From assembly GCA_944320745.1 (NCBI GenBank), contig CALUIN010000036.1:1-64000 (forward strand): a stretch of DNA of 64,000 nt. Direction: 5' to 3'. This DNA is from an uncultured Alloprevotella sp. (lineage in GTDB: Bacteria > Bacteroidota > Bacteroidia > Bacteroidales > Bacteroidaceae). Both the position numbers and the translations under genes were made by a program. Shown one piece after another: positions 44,749-53,165 of the stretch. The notes under the pieces are model-generated. The model worked only from the letters and a program-made list of their open reading frames with translations. It was not told the origin of the DNA and did not search any database. Within the stretch, counting starts at the first letter, position 1. Every line of letters begins with the position of its first letter.

Positions 44749-46383
44749 TCAGATGGCATCGATGAATTTGCAGATAGCGTCGCGGTCCGCCTTCGGCAAC
44801 TGACGGAAAGCCTCTACCATGTGTCGGGCATCGCTTTGCTTGGATACGCCGTGCCACATGATGGCTTCGATGACATTGCGCGCTCGGCAGTCGTGCAGAC
44901 GGTCGGCAGTGGGCGAACCGGTGCACTTCTGGTGCAGTCCGCGTCCCCAAAGCGGAGTGGTGCGGCACCAGCCGGTGCGGATGTCGTTGGTCATGTGCAG
45001 CTTGTGCTGAATCAGGTCGGAGTAGGGCCAGATGGTCTGGTGCGGATAGCGCGGCAGTTCGTCCCCCTTGAAGAAGTTATTCGGATCGCGCACCTGGTCA
45101 TCACCGGTAGTCCAGGACGGGCGATGGCAATAGGCGCAGCCGATTTCCTCGAAGAGTTGCTTGCCCCGGAGCACATCGGGGTCGTCCACGTCGCGCGCAG
45201 CTGGAACGGCCAGTCCCCTGTGCCAGACCATGAGGTCCGTGTAGTCCTCATCGGTCATCTCAACGGGGAGGTCCTTGGCGTTCAGATAGGCCTTGATGCG
45301 CTCCTCCATTGTGCCGCTCCACCAGGAATTGTGCTCCCGTTCGGGGTCGACTTGAGCGATGTAATCCTCAAATCCGGCTTGGACTTCGGGATCTTTGGCC
45401 GAATACTCCGCGTAGGTTCCTGCGGCGTCAAGGTAATGGTAGCGACGGTCGGAGCGTGTCACGTTCGTGATGTTCCATATGGCGTTGGCGCCCGGCCCGT
45501 CCTGGAGCGGGCCGCGGCTCAGGGCGTAGGTGAAGCGCCGGGGATAGGTGGTCCCGTCGCCTTGGAGCGAGTTGCTGTACAGGCTTACCCATTCTCCGTT
45601 CTTGAAAAAGGCTGGGTTGATGCCGTTGGGCAGGATGTTGTCCTTTTCTTCCTTGGCGTATTGCGCTTTGAGATCCTTGTCGTCAATGGCATCGAGCAGT
45701 CCGGATCCGTAGATGCCGATGGTGTTTTCAAGGCGGACTTCGTAGGATCCTTCTGCAATAGGGTAGCCTTGGTTGTAGACGTAGATGGCGTCGAGGGGGA
45801 TTTTCACCGTGGGGTATTGCAACTCGTAGGTTTCGCCGTCAGGGAATGTGTTGTTCCAATCGTCTGTCTCGTTTTCCCAGGTAACGGAAATCTTGCTCTC
45901 GTCCAGTGGGGCCTTAAACGGGGCAACCGCATGGCCCTGCGGCATGCCTGCGAGCCAGCTTACATAACTGTCGTCGGCCGGATTGTAGACGACGAGCAGG
46001 CAACCGTTGCCGATCGCGGTAGTTTCAAAATCTCCGGAGGGAATCCGTTTGCCATGACCGTAACCGGGGTGGCAGTGCAGGCACGACGTGCGGATGTACA
46101 CAGGGCCCAAGCCGGCCCGGACGCCGGTATTGTTGGCCATGAACGGTTTTTCGAACAGTTGTTCGCCATTCTTGAACGATTGTTCGAGACCGGCATTCTC
46201 GACAGCCGGAGTAGGCTGCTCGTATGCGTTGTAGGTAGCCAGGAATGTCGTGCCCAGTTGGCCGCCGGCATAATACCAGTCCGGCAAGTTTCCCGGATGG
46301 GGTGTGACGTCTGTGACGGTGTCGTCGCTACAGCCGGCAAGGCCGAGAAGCAACGGTGTTAGAAATAAAAATGTTTTGTTCAT
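44749..46383 (-). CDS. Di-heme oxidoreductase (DHOR/DUF1111) lipoprotein
   Basis: The product is 544 residues with a lipoprotein signal (MNKTFLFLTPLLLGLAGCSD). Two heme-c attachment motifs are visible: C-L-H-C-H at residues 101-105 and C-A-Y-C-H at roughly residue 400. The C-terminal LHDCRARNVIEAIMWHG stretch is the DHOR-family signature. The family is related to MauG/cytochrome c peroxidases and often stands beside imelysin genes; the substrate is not established. It lies 82 bases after the imelysin gene, with a hairpin between. Confidence 0.9.
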   Translation of the reverse strand: MNKTFLFLTPLLLGLAGCSDDTVTDVTPHPGNLPDWYYAGGQLGTTFLATYNAYEQPTPAVENAGLEQSFKNGEQLFEKPFMANNTGVRAGLGPVYIRTSCLHCHPGYGHGKRIPSGDFETTAIGNGCLLVVYNPADDSYVSWLAGMPQGHAVAPFKAPLDESKISVTWENETDDWNNTFPDGETYELQYPTVKIPLDAIYVYNQGYPIAEGSYEVRLENTIGIYGSGLLDAIDDKDLKAQYAKEEKDNILPNGINPAFFKNGEWVSLYSNSLQGDGTTYPRRFTYALSRGPLQDGPGANAIWNITNVTRSDRRYHYLDAAGTYAEYSAKDPEVQAGFEDYIAQVDPEREHNSWWSGTMEERIKAYLNAKDLPVEMTDEDYTDLMVWHRGLAVPAARDVDDPDVLRGKQLFEEIGCAYCHRPSWTTGDDQVRDPNNFFKGDELPRYPHQTIWPYSDLIQHKLHMTNDIRTGWCRTTPLWGRGLHQKCTGSPTADRLHDCRARNVIEAIMWHGVSKQSDARHMVEAFRQLPKADRDAICKFIDAI

Positions 46384-46420
46384 GTCGCCGTTTTTAGAAT
46401 GTGGAGAAGAATAATAGCTG

Positions 46421-46451
46421 GGGAGCGGCGGGGCTTTAACCCCCCGCTCCT
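46421..46451 (-). repeat. Stem-loop between the imelysin and di-heme oxidoreductase genes
   Basis: A GC-rich stem (GGAGCGGCGGGG against CCCCCCGCTCC, with one bulge) has a CTTTAA loop and lies between the two operon genes. No T tract follows on the minus strand, so it is more likely a processing or stability element than a terminator. Confidence 0.55.
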
Positions 46452-46465
46452 CTGCGTTAATCTGC

Positions 46466-47641
46466 TTACTTGGCCAACTGTGTGGATACTTCGGAGAGCG
46501 TGCGGCTCAGCTCGGCTATGACTTCGATGGCGCGAGTGGCTTCGGGGCCGGTGGCCGTCTGTGCGAATGGTTCGGGGATGGCCTCGATGGCCTGGATGGA
46601 TGCCTCGATGGCCTGGCTCACGCGGGTATCGAGGTCGGGATTTACGCTCCGGATGTAGTCCGAGATGCTGGCGTCGTCGGCGCGGGAGCCTTCGTAGGCA
46701 TTGCGTATGGACACGATGTTGTCGCGGAAGTCGACGATGGAGTTCAGACTATACGGGGACTCTATGTAGTTGACGTCCTCTTGGCTGGCTGCGCCGTTGG
46801 GGCGACCGATTTTCTGTGCACCCACTTCGTCGGCTATGTCGATGCAGCCTTGGATGATTTCCTCGGCGGCGTCCTGGTAGTTCTTGTAGAGGCTGCCGCC
46901 CTGTCCGGCGTGGAGCATGCTTTCGCCGTAGTTGCGCGTGGGTTCCAGCTCGGCGTCGGCCAGCATTTGCTGCTTTTCGGCGGTGACGCCTTCCAGTCCG
47001 GCCCAGGAGGCTTCGAGGCGCGTGCACTGCAGGCTGAGGTCGCCGGCTACGGCGGTCAGGTAGACGAGCTGCGGCCGGGTGTAGGACGTGCTGTGTGTCT
47101 GTGACTGCTGGCCGTCGGCGCTGAGCTCGAAGAGGAGGTACTCCACGGCGTGGAATCCTAAGAGCCCGTAGCCAAGGTTGTTGGAGACGTATTCAGGGCT
47201 CATCTGCGCCATCTGGGCTTCGTTACCCAGCATGGCGTCCATGGACACTTTGTCCAGCGGCCAGGAGTCGATATGGGGGTCGATGTTGTAGTCCGTGGCT
47301 GCGCCGAAGAGGAAGGCTTCGCTCAACTCCCAGTAGCTGCGAGCTTCGTTCCACGACTGGCCGGCGGAGGCTATGTCGGCCTCGGTCAGTGTGCCTGCGT
47401 CGAAGTGGTCCAGGATGGTCTGGCATTTCTTGTAGAGCTCGAGCGCGGCGTCTGCCATGCCGCGGTAGGTAGGGATGACGGTGTGGCTGACGAAGGGTTC
47501 GACGGCGCGTTTCAGTGCTTGCTCTTTGGCGCTCTCTGCGAGGTTGTCGGCCGGTGCATCGTCGTCGCTGCAGGAGGCGGGGCCGGCAGCCAGCACCAGG
47601 GTGCAGGCCATGAGGACCGGCCATTTAAGAATCTTGTTCAT
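46466..47641 (-). CDS. Imelysin-family (IrpA/M75) lipoprotein
   Basis: The product is 391 residues with a lipoprotein signal ending P-A-S-C. The imelysin hallmark G-x-H-x-x-E appears as G-F-H164-A-V-E167 in LLGFHAVEYLLFEL. Two helical-bundle halves are typical, the second starting near SWAGLEGVTAEKQ. Imelysins are cell-surface or periplasmic proteins tied to iron uptake; the old peptidase assignment is doubtful. It is flanked by an outer-membrane porin gene upstream and a di-heme oxidoreductase downstream. Confidence 0.92.
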   Translation of the reverse strand: MNKILKWPVLMACTLVLAAGPASCSDDDAPADNLAESAKEQALKRAVEPFVSHTVIPTYRGMADAALELYKKCQTILDHFDAGTLTEADIASAGQSWNEARSYWELSEAFLFGAATDYNIDPHIDSWPLDKVSMDAMLGNEAQMAQMSPEYVSNNLGYGLLGFHAVEYLLFELSADGQQSQTHSTSYTRPQLVYLTAVAGDLSLQCTRLEASWAGLEGVTAEKQQMLADAELEPTRNYGESMLHAGQGGSLYKNYQDAAEEIIQGCIDIADEVGAQKIGRPNGAASQEDVNYIESPYSLNSIVDFRDNIVSIRNAYEGSRADDASISDYIRSVNPDLDTRVSQAIEASIQAIEAIPEPFAQTATGPEATRAIEVIAELSRTLSEVSTQLAK

Positions 47642-47686
47642 AGAGGTTTACTTTTTTATGTTAGACATTTGGTTCCAGAGTATGTG

Positions 47687-49069
47687 TCAGAGGAAAAAGC
47701 CGGAGTAGGCTATGCCGAGGGACAAGCTGGGCTCGTTGTTGTATTTGGACTTCAAGAGCCCGACGGCGTACTCCCCTTTGATGACGATGTCGCGGATGGG
47801 GTAGTAGTTCACGCCGAAGGCTACGCGCTGCCGGCCGCACCAGTCGTAGCTGAAGGCGTCGCGCTCCATTTTGTACATGGAGTCGTAGTAGTCGTATCGC
47901 CCGTAGAGGTAGAAGCGCTGCTGCTTCTGGTGCAGTCCCGGACTGAGCGAGAAGAAGTCGTAACCCGCCTCGATGCCGGCGGCTATGGCGTCGGAGGCGA
48001 CGAGTTGCTTGGGCGAGGGCGAGGCGTTGGTCATGTTGTTCATGTTGAAGTTCTTGATGGCGTAGGAGTCGCTGAGGTGACCGTAGTCGAAGTTGCCGCG
48101 CACGATCCAGTTGTGGTCGTCGTAGGCGAAGTCGAAGGCGCCGATGCTCACGGTGCCTTTTACGCCTTCGTAACGGGGACTGTTTGTTTCCATCAGGGTG
48201 TTGTTGAAGCTGTTTCCCCAATAGCCGCTGAGGGAAAGGCGCAGACCCTTAATCGAGGTGTTGTCTACGCGGAAGGCGCCGGCGTAGTTGTTGGCTATTT
48301 TGAACTCGTAGGGCGAGGCGGAGCCGTCGTGTATCCAGCTTTGGGCGCCGAAGCGCTCACTGTCCAGTCCGGAGACGAAGAGGACTTCGTAGCGCCAGTC
48401 GCCGGCCTGTCCCCAGAGGCTGATGCCCGTTTCGTGCCAGGTGCAGGGCATGATGGTGTTTTCGCCTTCCGGGCGGTAGACGCCGAAGAACTCTGTGGGC
48501 ATGTGGTGCTGGTTGGTGGCTCCGACAGGGACGATGATGTGTCCCAGTTTTAGGTTGAGCTGCGGGCAGAAGCTCTTTTGTATCCAGAATTGTTCCAAGG
48601 CGACTTCGCCGCCGCGCTCTATTTCGCTTTCGTACTCACCGGCTTCCTCCATTTCTATTTCCATGGCGCTCTCCGTTCCTCCGTGTTCAAATTCTATCTC
48701 GGAGCCCATGGTCCAGCCTTTCCCAAAGTCGTATCCGATGAAGATGACGACGTGGGGCAGGTCGAACCGGCCGTGGCCTTTGGCGTCCTTTTTGCTGGCG
48801 GCATCGGTGTATCGCAGGTAGCTGTCGCTAAAAAAATTGCGCGTCATGACGGCTTCTCCATAACCGCCGATGGTGAGGCGTTTTTTTATCTTCTCAAGGG
48901 GCTTTCGACTGTGCGCCTTGGCGGTGCGAGGGGCGTAGGTGCAGCTGTCCGCGCGGGTGTTTATATAATTAAATAGGTGCGGGTCGCCTTGTCCGTCGGC
49001 GTAGACTGGCAGGATCGCGGCGGCCACGAAGGTGGCTGCTGTCAGTGTCAGGACTTTTCGCTTTTGCAT
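47687..49069 (-). CDS. Outer-membrane porin of the imelysin operon
   Basis: The product is 460 residues with a Sec signal (MQKRKVLTLTAATFVAAAIL to YADG). An N-terminal periplasmic or plug-like segment is followed by a beta-barrel rich in aromatic girdles (TIGGYGEAVMTRNFF, GSEIEFEHGGTESAMEIEME, LKLGHIIVPVGATNQHHMP). The pattern and length resemble OprO/OprP-like porins, though the acidic patch and His pairs could bind metal. The last strand ends SLGIAYSGFFL. It is the first gene of the operon, with a good promoter upstream, divergent from the hemerythrin-HTH regulator. Confidence 0.82.
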   Translation of the reverse strand: MQKRKVLTLTAATFVAAAILPVYADGQGDPHLFNYINTRADSCTYAPRTAKAHSRKPLEKIKKRLTIGGYGEAVMTRNFFSDSYLRYTDAASKKDAKGHGRFDLPHVVIFIGYDFGKGWTMGSEIEFEHGGTESAMEIEMEEAGEYESEIERGGEVALEQFWIQKSFCPQLNLKLGHIIVPVGATNQHHMPTEFFGVYRPEGENTIMPCTWHETGISLWGQAGDWRYEVLFVSGLDSERFGAQSWIHDGSASPYEFKIANNYAGAFRVDNTSIKGLRLSLSGYWGNSFNNTLMETNSPRYEGVKGTVSIGAFDFAYDDHNWIVRGNFDYGHLSDSYAIKNFNMNNMTNASPSPKQLVASDAIAAGIEAGYDFFSLSPGLHQKQQRFYLYGRYDYYDSMYKMERDAFSYDWCGRQRVAFGVNYYPIRDIVIKGEYAVGLLKSKYNNEPSLSLGIAYSGFFL

Positions 49070-49095
49070 GATTCATTCGTTTTGTGATTCTGGTG

Positions 49096-49126
49096 CAAAA
49101 TTAGCCGGTCCGCCGGACGCCGACAA
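49096..49126 (-). promoter_or_regulatory. Promoter of the porin-imelysin-DHOR operon
   Basis: The minus strand has TTG at 49126-49124, a 20-base spacer and TAATTTTG at 49103-49096, 27 bases before the porin ATG. Confidence 0.72.
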
Positions 49127-49179
49127 TCGCTAAAATTCAGCATTTTTAGAATAAAGAGGTGAAAGCGGCCACGGCCTGG

Positions 49180-49219
49180 CGTACCCACCCGGATGGGAAA
49201 ATACCCGGAGGTGGGTATG
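49180..49219. promoter_or_regulatory. Candidate operator dyad in the divergent promoter region
   Basis: TACCCACC (49182-49189) and GGTGGGTA (49210-49217) are perfect inverted arms, extended to ten of eleven matches by GC outside. The interior also pairs partly (CGG ... CCG). The dyad ends just upstream of the regulator's own promoter and about 55 bases upstream of the porin operon -33. Confidence 0.6.
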
Positions 49220-49241
49220 CTGCCGATGGGGGGAAAGTTCG

Positions 49242-49249
49242 TAACTTTG
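49242..49249 (+). promoter_or_regulatory. -7 element of the hemerythrin-HTH regulator gene
   Basis: TAACTTTG, 33 bases before the ATG at 49282, with CTG in place of TTG at the -33 distance. Confidence 0.6.
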
Positions 49250-49281
49250 CAGCGAGAAAGATATTAAGGCTTTTGAGACGT

Positions 49282-50268
49282 ATGGACAAGGATTTGGCGG
49301 GCGGCCGGCGCGACTTCGGCGGGCGGGACCGCATGTGTGACGTGATTTGCGACGAACCGACACTGCTGCAGGCAATGTGCCGCTTCGGCATTCCGCTGGG
49401 CGTGGGCGAACGCTCAGTGGAGGAGGTGTGCACGGCCCACGGGGTGGACGCGGGGACGTTTCTGGCGGTGGCAAACTTCCTGCGCGGCGGCGCGGAGGCT
49501 GCGGCACGATGGGCGGAGGGCGTAAAGGTGGGGGCGCTGATGGACTTCTTGGAGCGGGCGCACGATTATTTCCTGGACTTCCAGCTGCCGATGATCCGCC
49601 GCAAGCTGCTGGAGGCGATGGATTGCTCGCGCAGGAACGGGGTGGCCTTCCTGATCCTCCGCTTCTTCGATGAGTATATAAGCGAGGTGCGCGCGCATCT
49701 GGGCTTTGAGAACGGGCGGGTGTTCCCCTACGTGAGGGGCTTGCTGGAGGGACGTCGCGCGGCGGACTTCAATATCGGGACGTTCGCGCGGGGGCACGAA
49801 TCGGTGGATCGCAAGCTGCAGGAATTGAAGAATATCATCATTAAATATTACGCGCCGACGGACGGAGCGGCGGGGCTGAGCAGTGTGCTCTTTGACATCT
49901 TTACGTGCGAGGCGGACCTTCACGCGCATTGCGCTGTGGAGGACGCGCTGCTGGTCCCGGCGGTGGAGCGCTTGGAGCGCGAGGTGACGGAGCGCGAGGC
50001 GGCGGGCGCTGAGGCGCCGCCGGCGGACGGGACGGACGGGCCGCGGGAGGAAAAGGCGGAACTGTCGGAACGTGAGCGGGAAGTCGTAGGCTGCGTGGTG
50101 CGCGGGATGACGAACAAGGAGGTGGCGGAGCGGCTGTTTATCAGCGTGAACACGGTGTTGACGCACCGGAAGAATATCTCGCGAAAGCTGGATATTCACT
50201 CTGTGAGCGGTTTGACGATTTATGCTATTGTGAACGGGCTGGTCAAGCTGGAGGAGATTGACGTGTAG
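49282..50268 (+). CDS. Degenerate ScdA-N / diiron hemerythrin / LuxR-HTH fusion regulator
   Basis: The product is 328 residues in three parts. Residues about 18-68 match the ScdA/DUF542 N-terminal domain of RIC (YtfE) proteins, but the usual C-C-G-G is replaced (G-I-P-L-G-V-G-E). Residues about 88-235 form a hemerythrin-like bundle with all six expected diiron ligands: His94, His139, Glu143, His172, His216, Glu220. After a flexible linker, residues 261-325 are a LuxR/GerE HTH (LSEREREVVGCVVRGMTNKE, VSVNTVLTHRKNIS-type recognition helix). RIC proteins act on iron-sulfur clusters and NO damage. I infer a one-component iron, oxygen or NO sensor controlling the divergent operon. The start at 49159 is rejected because it spans the promoter. 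Confidence 0.88.
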   Translation: MDKDLAGGRRDFGGRDRMCDVICDEPTLLQAMCRFGIPLGVGERSVEEVCTAHGVDAGTFLAVANFLRGGAEAAARWAEGVKVGALMDFLERAHDYFLDFQLPMIRRKLLEAMDCSRRNGVAFLILRFFDEYISEVRAHLGFENGRVFPYVRGLLEGRRAADFNIGTFARGHESVDRKLQELKNIIIKYYAPTDGAAGLSSVLFDIFTCEADLHAHCAVEDALLVPAVERLEREVTEREAAGAEAPPADGTDGPREEKAELSEREREVVGCVVRGMTNKEVAERLFISVNTVLTHRKNISRKLDIHSVSGLTIYAIVNGLVKLEEIDV

Positions 50269-50304
50269 CTCCGCGCCTCTCCCGGGCTGCGAGGGGTAGA
50301 GCTG

Positions 50305-50356
50305 AAGGCGGCGGCGTCCGTTCTCCTGCGGGAGAATGGGTGCCGCCGCCTTTTCT
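50305..50356 (+). terminator. Terminator after the hemerythrin-HTH regulator
   Basis: AAGGCGGCGGC (50305-50315) pairs perfectly with GCCGCCGCCTT (50342-50352), with a smaller CTCCTGCGGGAG hairpin in the loop, followed by TTTT. Confidence 0.85.
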
Positions 50357-50380
50357 GCGCGCGGTGTGGCGGCTGGGAAC

Positions 50381-52054
50381 TCAGAGCTGGAGGATGACGG
50401 CTCCGCGAGGCTGGAGGGCGACGTAGGTGTGTGCGTCGGGCTGGAGGCGGAGGGTCTGCGTTTCGCCGGTGAGCAGATCGATAGCGGCTGTGGTGCCGGC
50501 GCGGAGCTGGAGCATCTGGAAGGCGTGGGCGGGGATGCGTATGCCTGCGTTGACGGGGGCATTGGCGAAGTTTGCCACGATGAGGAGCGTCTGGCGCGGA
50601 CTGCGGCGCAGGTAGGCGTAATGGTGGTCGGGGTCGAAGGGCGTGGCGCGGTCGTAGTTGGCATACATGAGGTCAAAGAAGTTGCCTACGCGGAGGGCTT
50701 CCTCGGATCGGAGCAGGCGGAGCAGGCGCTGGTAGTAGGCGTAGACGTCGGCTTGCCGGGGAGTGAACGCGGCGGGGCCTTGGGCGAGGGCACGGCCGGA
50801 GGCGGGGCTCCAGTAGTCGAAAATGCTGGTGCGTCCGTCTGTCCCGCTGAATCCCTCGGCGTCCATGCCTGGTTCGCCGATTTCCTGCCCGGAATAGACC
50901 ATGAAGGGCCCGGTGCCCATCGTGGCGGCCACGACTAGGGCGGGGAAGGCGCGGCGGGCGTCGCCGGCGTAGAAGGGGGAGGCGATGCGCTGTTCGTCGT
51001 GGTTTTCGAGGAAGTAGAGCATGTGGGGGAGGATGTCGTCGAGATTTTGCCAGCAGCCGGTGATGCAGGCTGCCGAGACTTCGCCGCGGCACACGGCGCG
51101 CAGGGTGTCGTAGAGGCCGACTTTGTCGTAGAGGTAGTCGAAGCCTCCGCGGGCGATGTAGTCGCGGTAGGCGCCAGGATTGTAGATCTCGGCTATGAAG
51201 ATGACGTTCGGGTAGCGGGCCTTGACTTGGGCTATGGCGTAGTGCCAGAACTCGCAAGGGACCATCTCGGCCATGTCGCAGCGGAATCCGTCGACGCCCC
51301 GTCGCGCCCAGTGGAGCAGTATGGCAGTCATTTTCTTCCATGTGTCGGGGACGGGGGCGAAGTGGAGCGTGCGTCCGTTCAGGTAGTCCACGCCATAGTT
51401 CAGTTTGACCGTCTCGTACCAGTCGTTCCGGGTGGGGCTGGCGTCGAAGCGGTCGTTCCCCGTGGCTTTGGCGGGGTATTCCTTGTAGGGATGCAGGCTT
51501 TTTTTCTCTGTGTCGAAGTCGGTGCGCAGGGGCTGGCCCAGGATGTAGTAGAAATTGTTGTCGGGGCTGAAACTCCGCGTGGTGTCATCGTCGGCGCCGA
51601 GGTCGTGGACGCGTGCGGGTTTGGCGTCGGAGGCGTACTGACGGGCTACGTGGTTGGGTATGAAGTCCATGATGACTTTCAGTCCGGCCTTGTGGGTGCG
51701 GCGCACGAGGTCTTCGAACTCTTTTACACGGTTGGGGACGTCGGTGGCCAGGTCGGGGTCAATGTCGTAGTAGTCCTTCACTGCGTAGGGCGAGCCTGCG
51801 CGGCCTTTGACCACGGCGGGATGGTCGGGGCGGATGCCGTAGGCGGAGTAGTCAGTTTGGGTGGCGTGCTCCAGAAGGCCGGTGTACCAGATATGGGTGT
51901 AGCCGGTGTCCTTGATGCGCCGGAGCACTTCCGGCGTGAAGTTTGCCATTTTGCCGCAGCCGTTTTGTTCGATGCTGCCGTTCGGGACGTTGCTGGCGTT
52001 CATGTTCCCGAAGAGTCGCGGCAGGACTTGATAGATTATGATTTTCTCGAGCAT
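50381..52054 (-). CDS. Cytoplasmic GH13 alpha-amylase-family hydrolase
   Basis: The product is 557 residues without a signal peptide. It has a GH13 catalytic barrel: region I DFIPNHV, region II G-F-R-C-D260-M-A-E with the nucleophile Asp, region III F-I-A-E289-I-Y, and region IV F-L-E-N-H-D353-E. A C-terminal beta-domain follows (RSPRQTLLIVANFANAPVNA). It should act on imported or stored alpha-glucans; specificity is not clear, and the inserted loop at about 150-215 is unusual for the simplest amylases. It is separated from fabD by a terminator. Confidence 0.9.
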   Translation of the reverse strand: MLEKIIIYQVLPRLFGNMNASNVPNGSIEQNGCGKMANFTPEVLRRIKDTGYTHIWYTGLLEHATQTDYSAYGIRPDHPAVVKGRAGSPYAVKDYYDIDPDLATDVPNRVKEFEDLVRRTHKAGLKVIMDFIPNHVARQYASDAKPARVHDLGADDDTTRSFSPDNNFYYILGQPLRTDFDTEKKSLHPYKEYPAKATGNDRFDASPTRNDWYETVKLNYGVDYLNGRTLHFAPVPDTWKKMTAILLHWARRGVDGFRCDMAEMVPCEFWHYAIAQVKARYPNVIFIAEIYNPGAYRDYIARGGFDYLYDKVGLYDTLRAVCRGEVSAACITGCWQNLDDILPHMLYFLENHDEQRIASPFYAGDARRAFPALVVAATMGTGPFMVYSGQEIGEPGMDAEGFSGTDGRTSIFDYWSPASGRALAQGPAAFTPRQADVYAYYQRLLRLLRSEEALRVGNFFDLMYANYDRATPFDPDHHYAYLRRSPRQTLLIVANFANAPVNAGIRIPAHAFQMLQLRAGTTAAIDLLTGETQTLRLQPDAHTYVALQPRGAVILQL

Positions 52055-52094
52055 GTGGTTGTCCTCCTTGCTTTTGTCTCCTTATTAATAAAAG

Positions 52095-52132
52095 CGTGGC
52101 AACGCACTACCTGGTGGATTTGCGTTGCCACG
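52095..52132 (-). terminator. Rho-independent terminator after fabD
   Basis: CGTGGCAACGCA (52095-52106) pairs perfectly with TGCGTTGCCACG (52121-52132). On the minus strand it is followed by CTTTTATTAATAAGG. Confidence 0.85.
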
Positions 52133-52177
52133 TCTCTCTGTCTCTCTGTTCCGTGCGGTGCGGGGTGGGCTTAATCG

Positions 52178-53080
52178 TTACAGCTCGCCCACGCCGTGTA
52201 CGCTGACTGCGTCGTTGCCTTTGCATATTTTGGCAATCATGCCTTGCAAGGCTTTTCCGGGTCCGCACTCTGTGAAGCTCGTGGCTCCGGCGGCTACCAT
52301 GTTCTCCACTTCTTTCGTCCAAAGCACGGAGGAGGTGAGCTGCTTGATGAGGTTGGACTTGATTTCTTCCGGGTCAGTGTGGGCGGCGCCGTCTACGTTC
52401 TGATAAACGGGACAGATGGGCTTCTGGAACTCGGTGACGGCGATGGCTGCCTCAAGTTCTTCCTTTGCGGGCTGCATCAGGGGGCTGTGGAACGCGCCGC
52501 CGACGGGGAGGACGAGTGCCCGTTTTGCGCCTTTTTCCTTGAGTTTTGCGCAGGCAGCTTCGATGGCGGCTTTCGTGCCGCTGATGACGAGCTGTCCGGG
52601 GCAATTGTAGTTGGCGGGTACCACGGTGCCTACTTCTTCATTGACTTCTTTGCAGACGGCTTCCACTTCGGCGTCGGGCAGGGCGATGATGGCGGCCATG
52701 CTGCCCGGAGCAGCCTCGCAGGCCTTCTGCATGGCGATGGCGCGGGCTGCGACGAGCTTGAGACCGTCCTCGAAGCTGAGGCAGCGGGTGGCCGTCAGGG
52801 CCGAGAGCTCGCCCAGCGAGTGGCCGGCAGCCATGGCGGGCGCAAAATCCTGGCCCAGGCAGAGCGCGCTGATGACGCTGTGCAGGAAGACGGCGGGCTG
52901 CGTGACCTTCGTCTGCTTGAGTTCCTCGTCCGTGCCGTTAAACATTATGTCCGTAATGCTGAATCCCAAGATCTTATTGGCCAGTTCGAAGTGCTGCTTG
53001 GCAATAGGATGCTTCTCGTAGAGGTCTTTACCCATACCTACGAATTGGGAACCTTGTCCGGGAAATACGAATGCGTTCAT
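52178..53080 (-). CDS. fabD: Malonyl-CoA:ACP transacylase
   Basis: The product is 300 residues. Family marks are the N-terminal FVFPGQGSQFVGMG, active-site Ser88 in G-H-S-L-G-E, and later VPANYNCPGQLVISG and VGGAFHSPLMQPA with the catalytic His. It loads malonyl groups on ACP for fatty-acid elongation. It stands alone without fab neighbours. A -7 element TAAATTTG lies on the minus strand at 53164-53157, about 80 bases upstream. Confidence 0.95.
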   Translation of the reverse strand: MNAFVFPGQGSQFVGMGKDLYEKHPIAKQHFELANKILGFSITDIMFNGTDEELKQTKVTQPAVFLHSVISALCLGQDFAPAMAAGHSLGELSALTATRCLSFEDGLKLVAARAIAMQKACEAAPGSMAAIIALPDAEVEAVCKEVNEEVGTVVPANYNCPGQLVISGTKAAIEAACAKLKEKGAKRALVLPVGGAFHSPLMQPAKEELEAAIAVTEFQKPICPVYQNVDGAAHTDPEEIKSNLIKQLTSSVLWTKEVENMVAAGATSFTECGPGKALQGMIAKICKGNDAVSVHGVGEL

Positions 53081-53156
53081 AAATGCTGATGTATATGTTT
53101 TGGTAATGTCTTGCTGTCTGGTTTCCTAAAGAAGCCGCCCCGCGGTTTCTGCAGGG

Positions 53157-53164
53157 CAAATTTA
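53157..53164 (-). promoter_or_regulatory. Candidate -7 element for fabD
   Basis: The minus strand reads TAAATTTG right after the thiD stop, about 77 bases before the fabD ATG. The -33 region overlaps the thiD end and shows no TTG at ideal spacing. Confidence 0.4.
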
Positions 53165-53165
53165 C

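Noticed and set aside
44728..46362. A 544-residue plus-strand open frame opposite the di-heme oxidoreductase gene.
   Set aside because: The minus-strand frame has a lipobox and two CXXCH motifs; the plus-strand frame is a GC-bias shadow.
47273..48553. A 426-residue plus-strand frame across the imelysin-porin junction.
   Set aside because: Val/Gly-rich antisense shadow crossing two supported genes.
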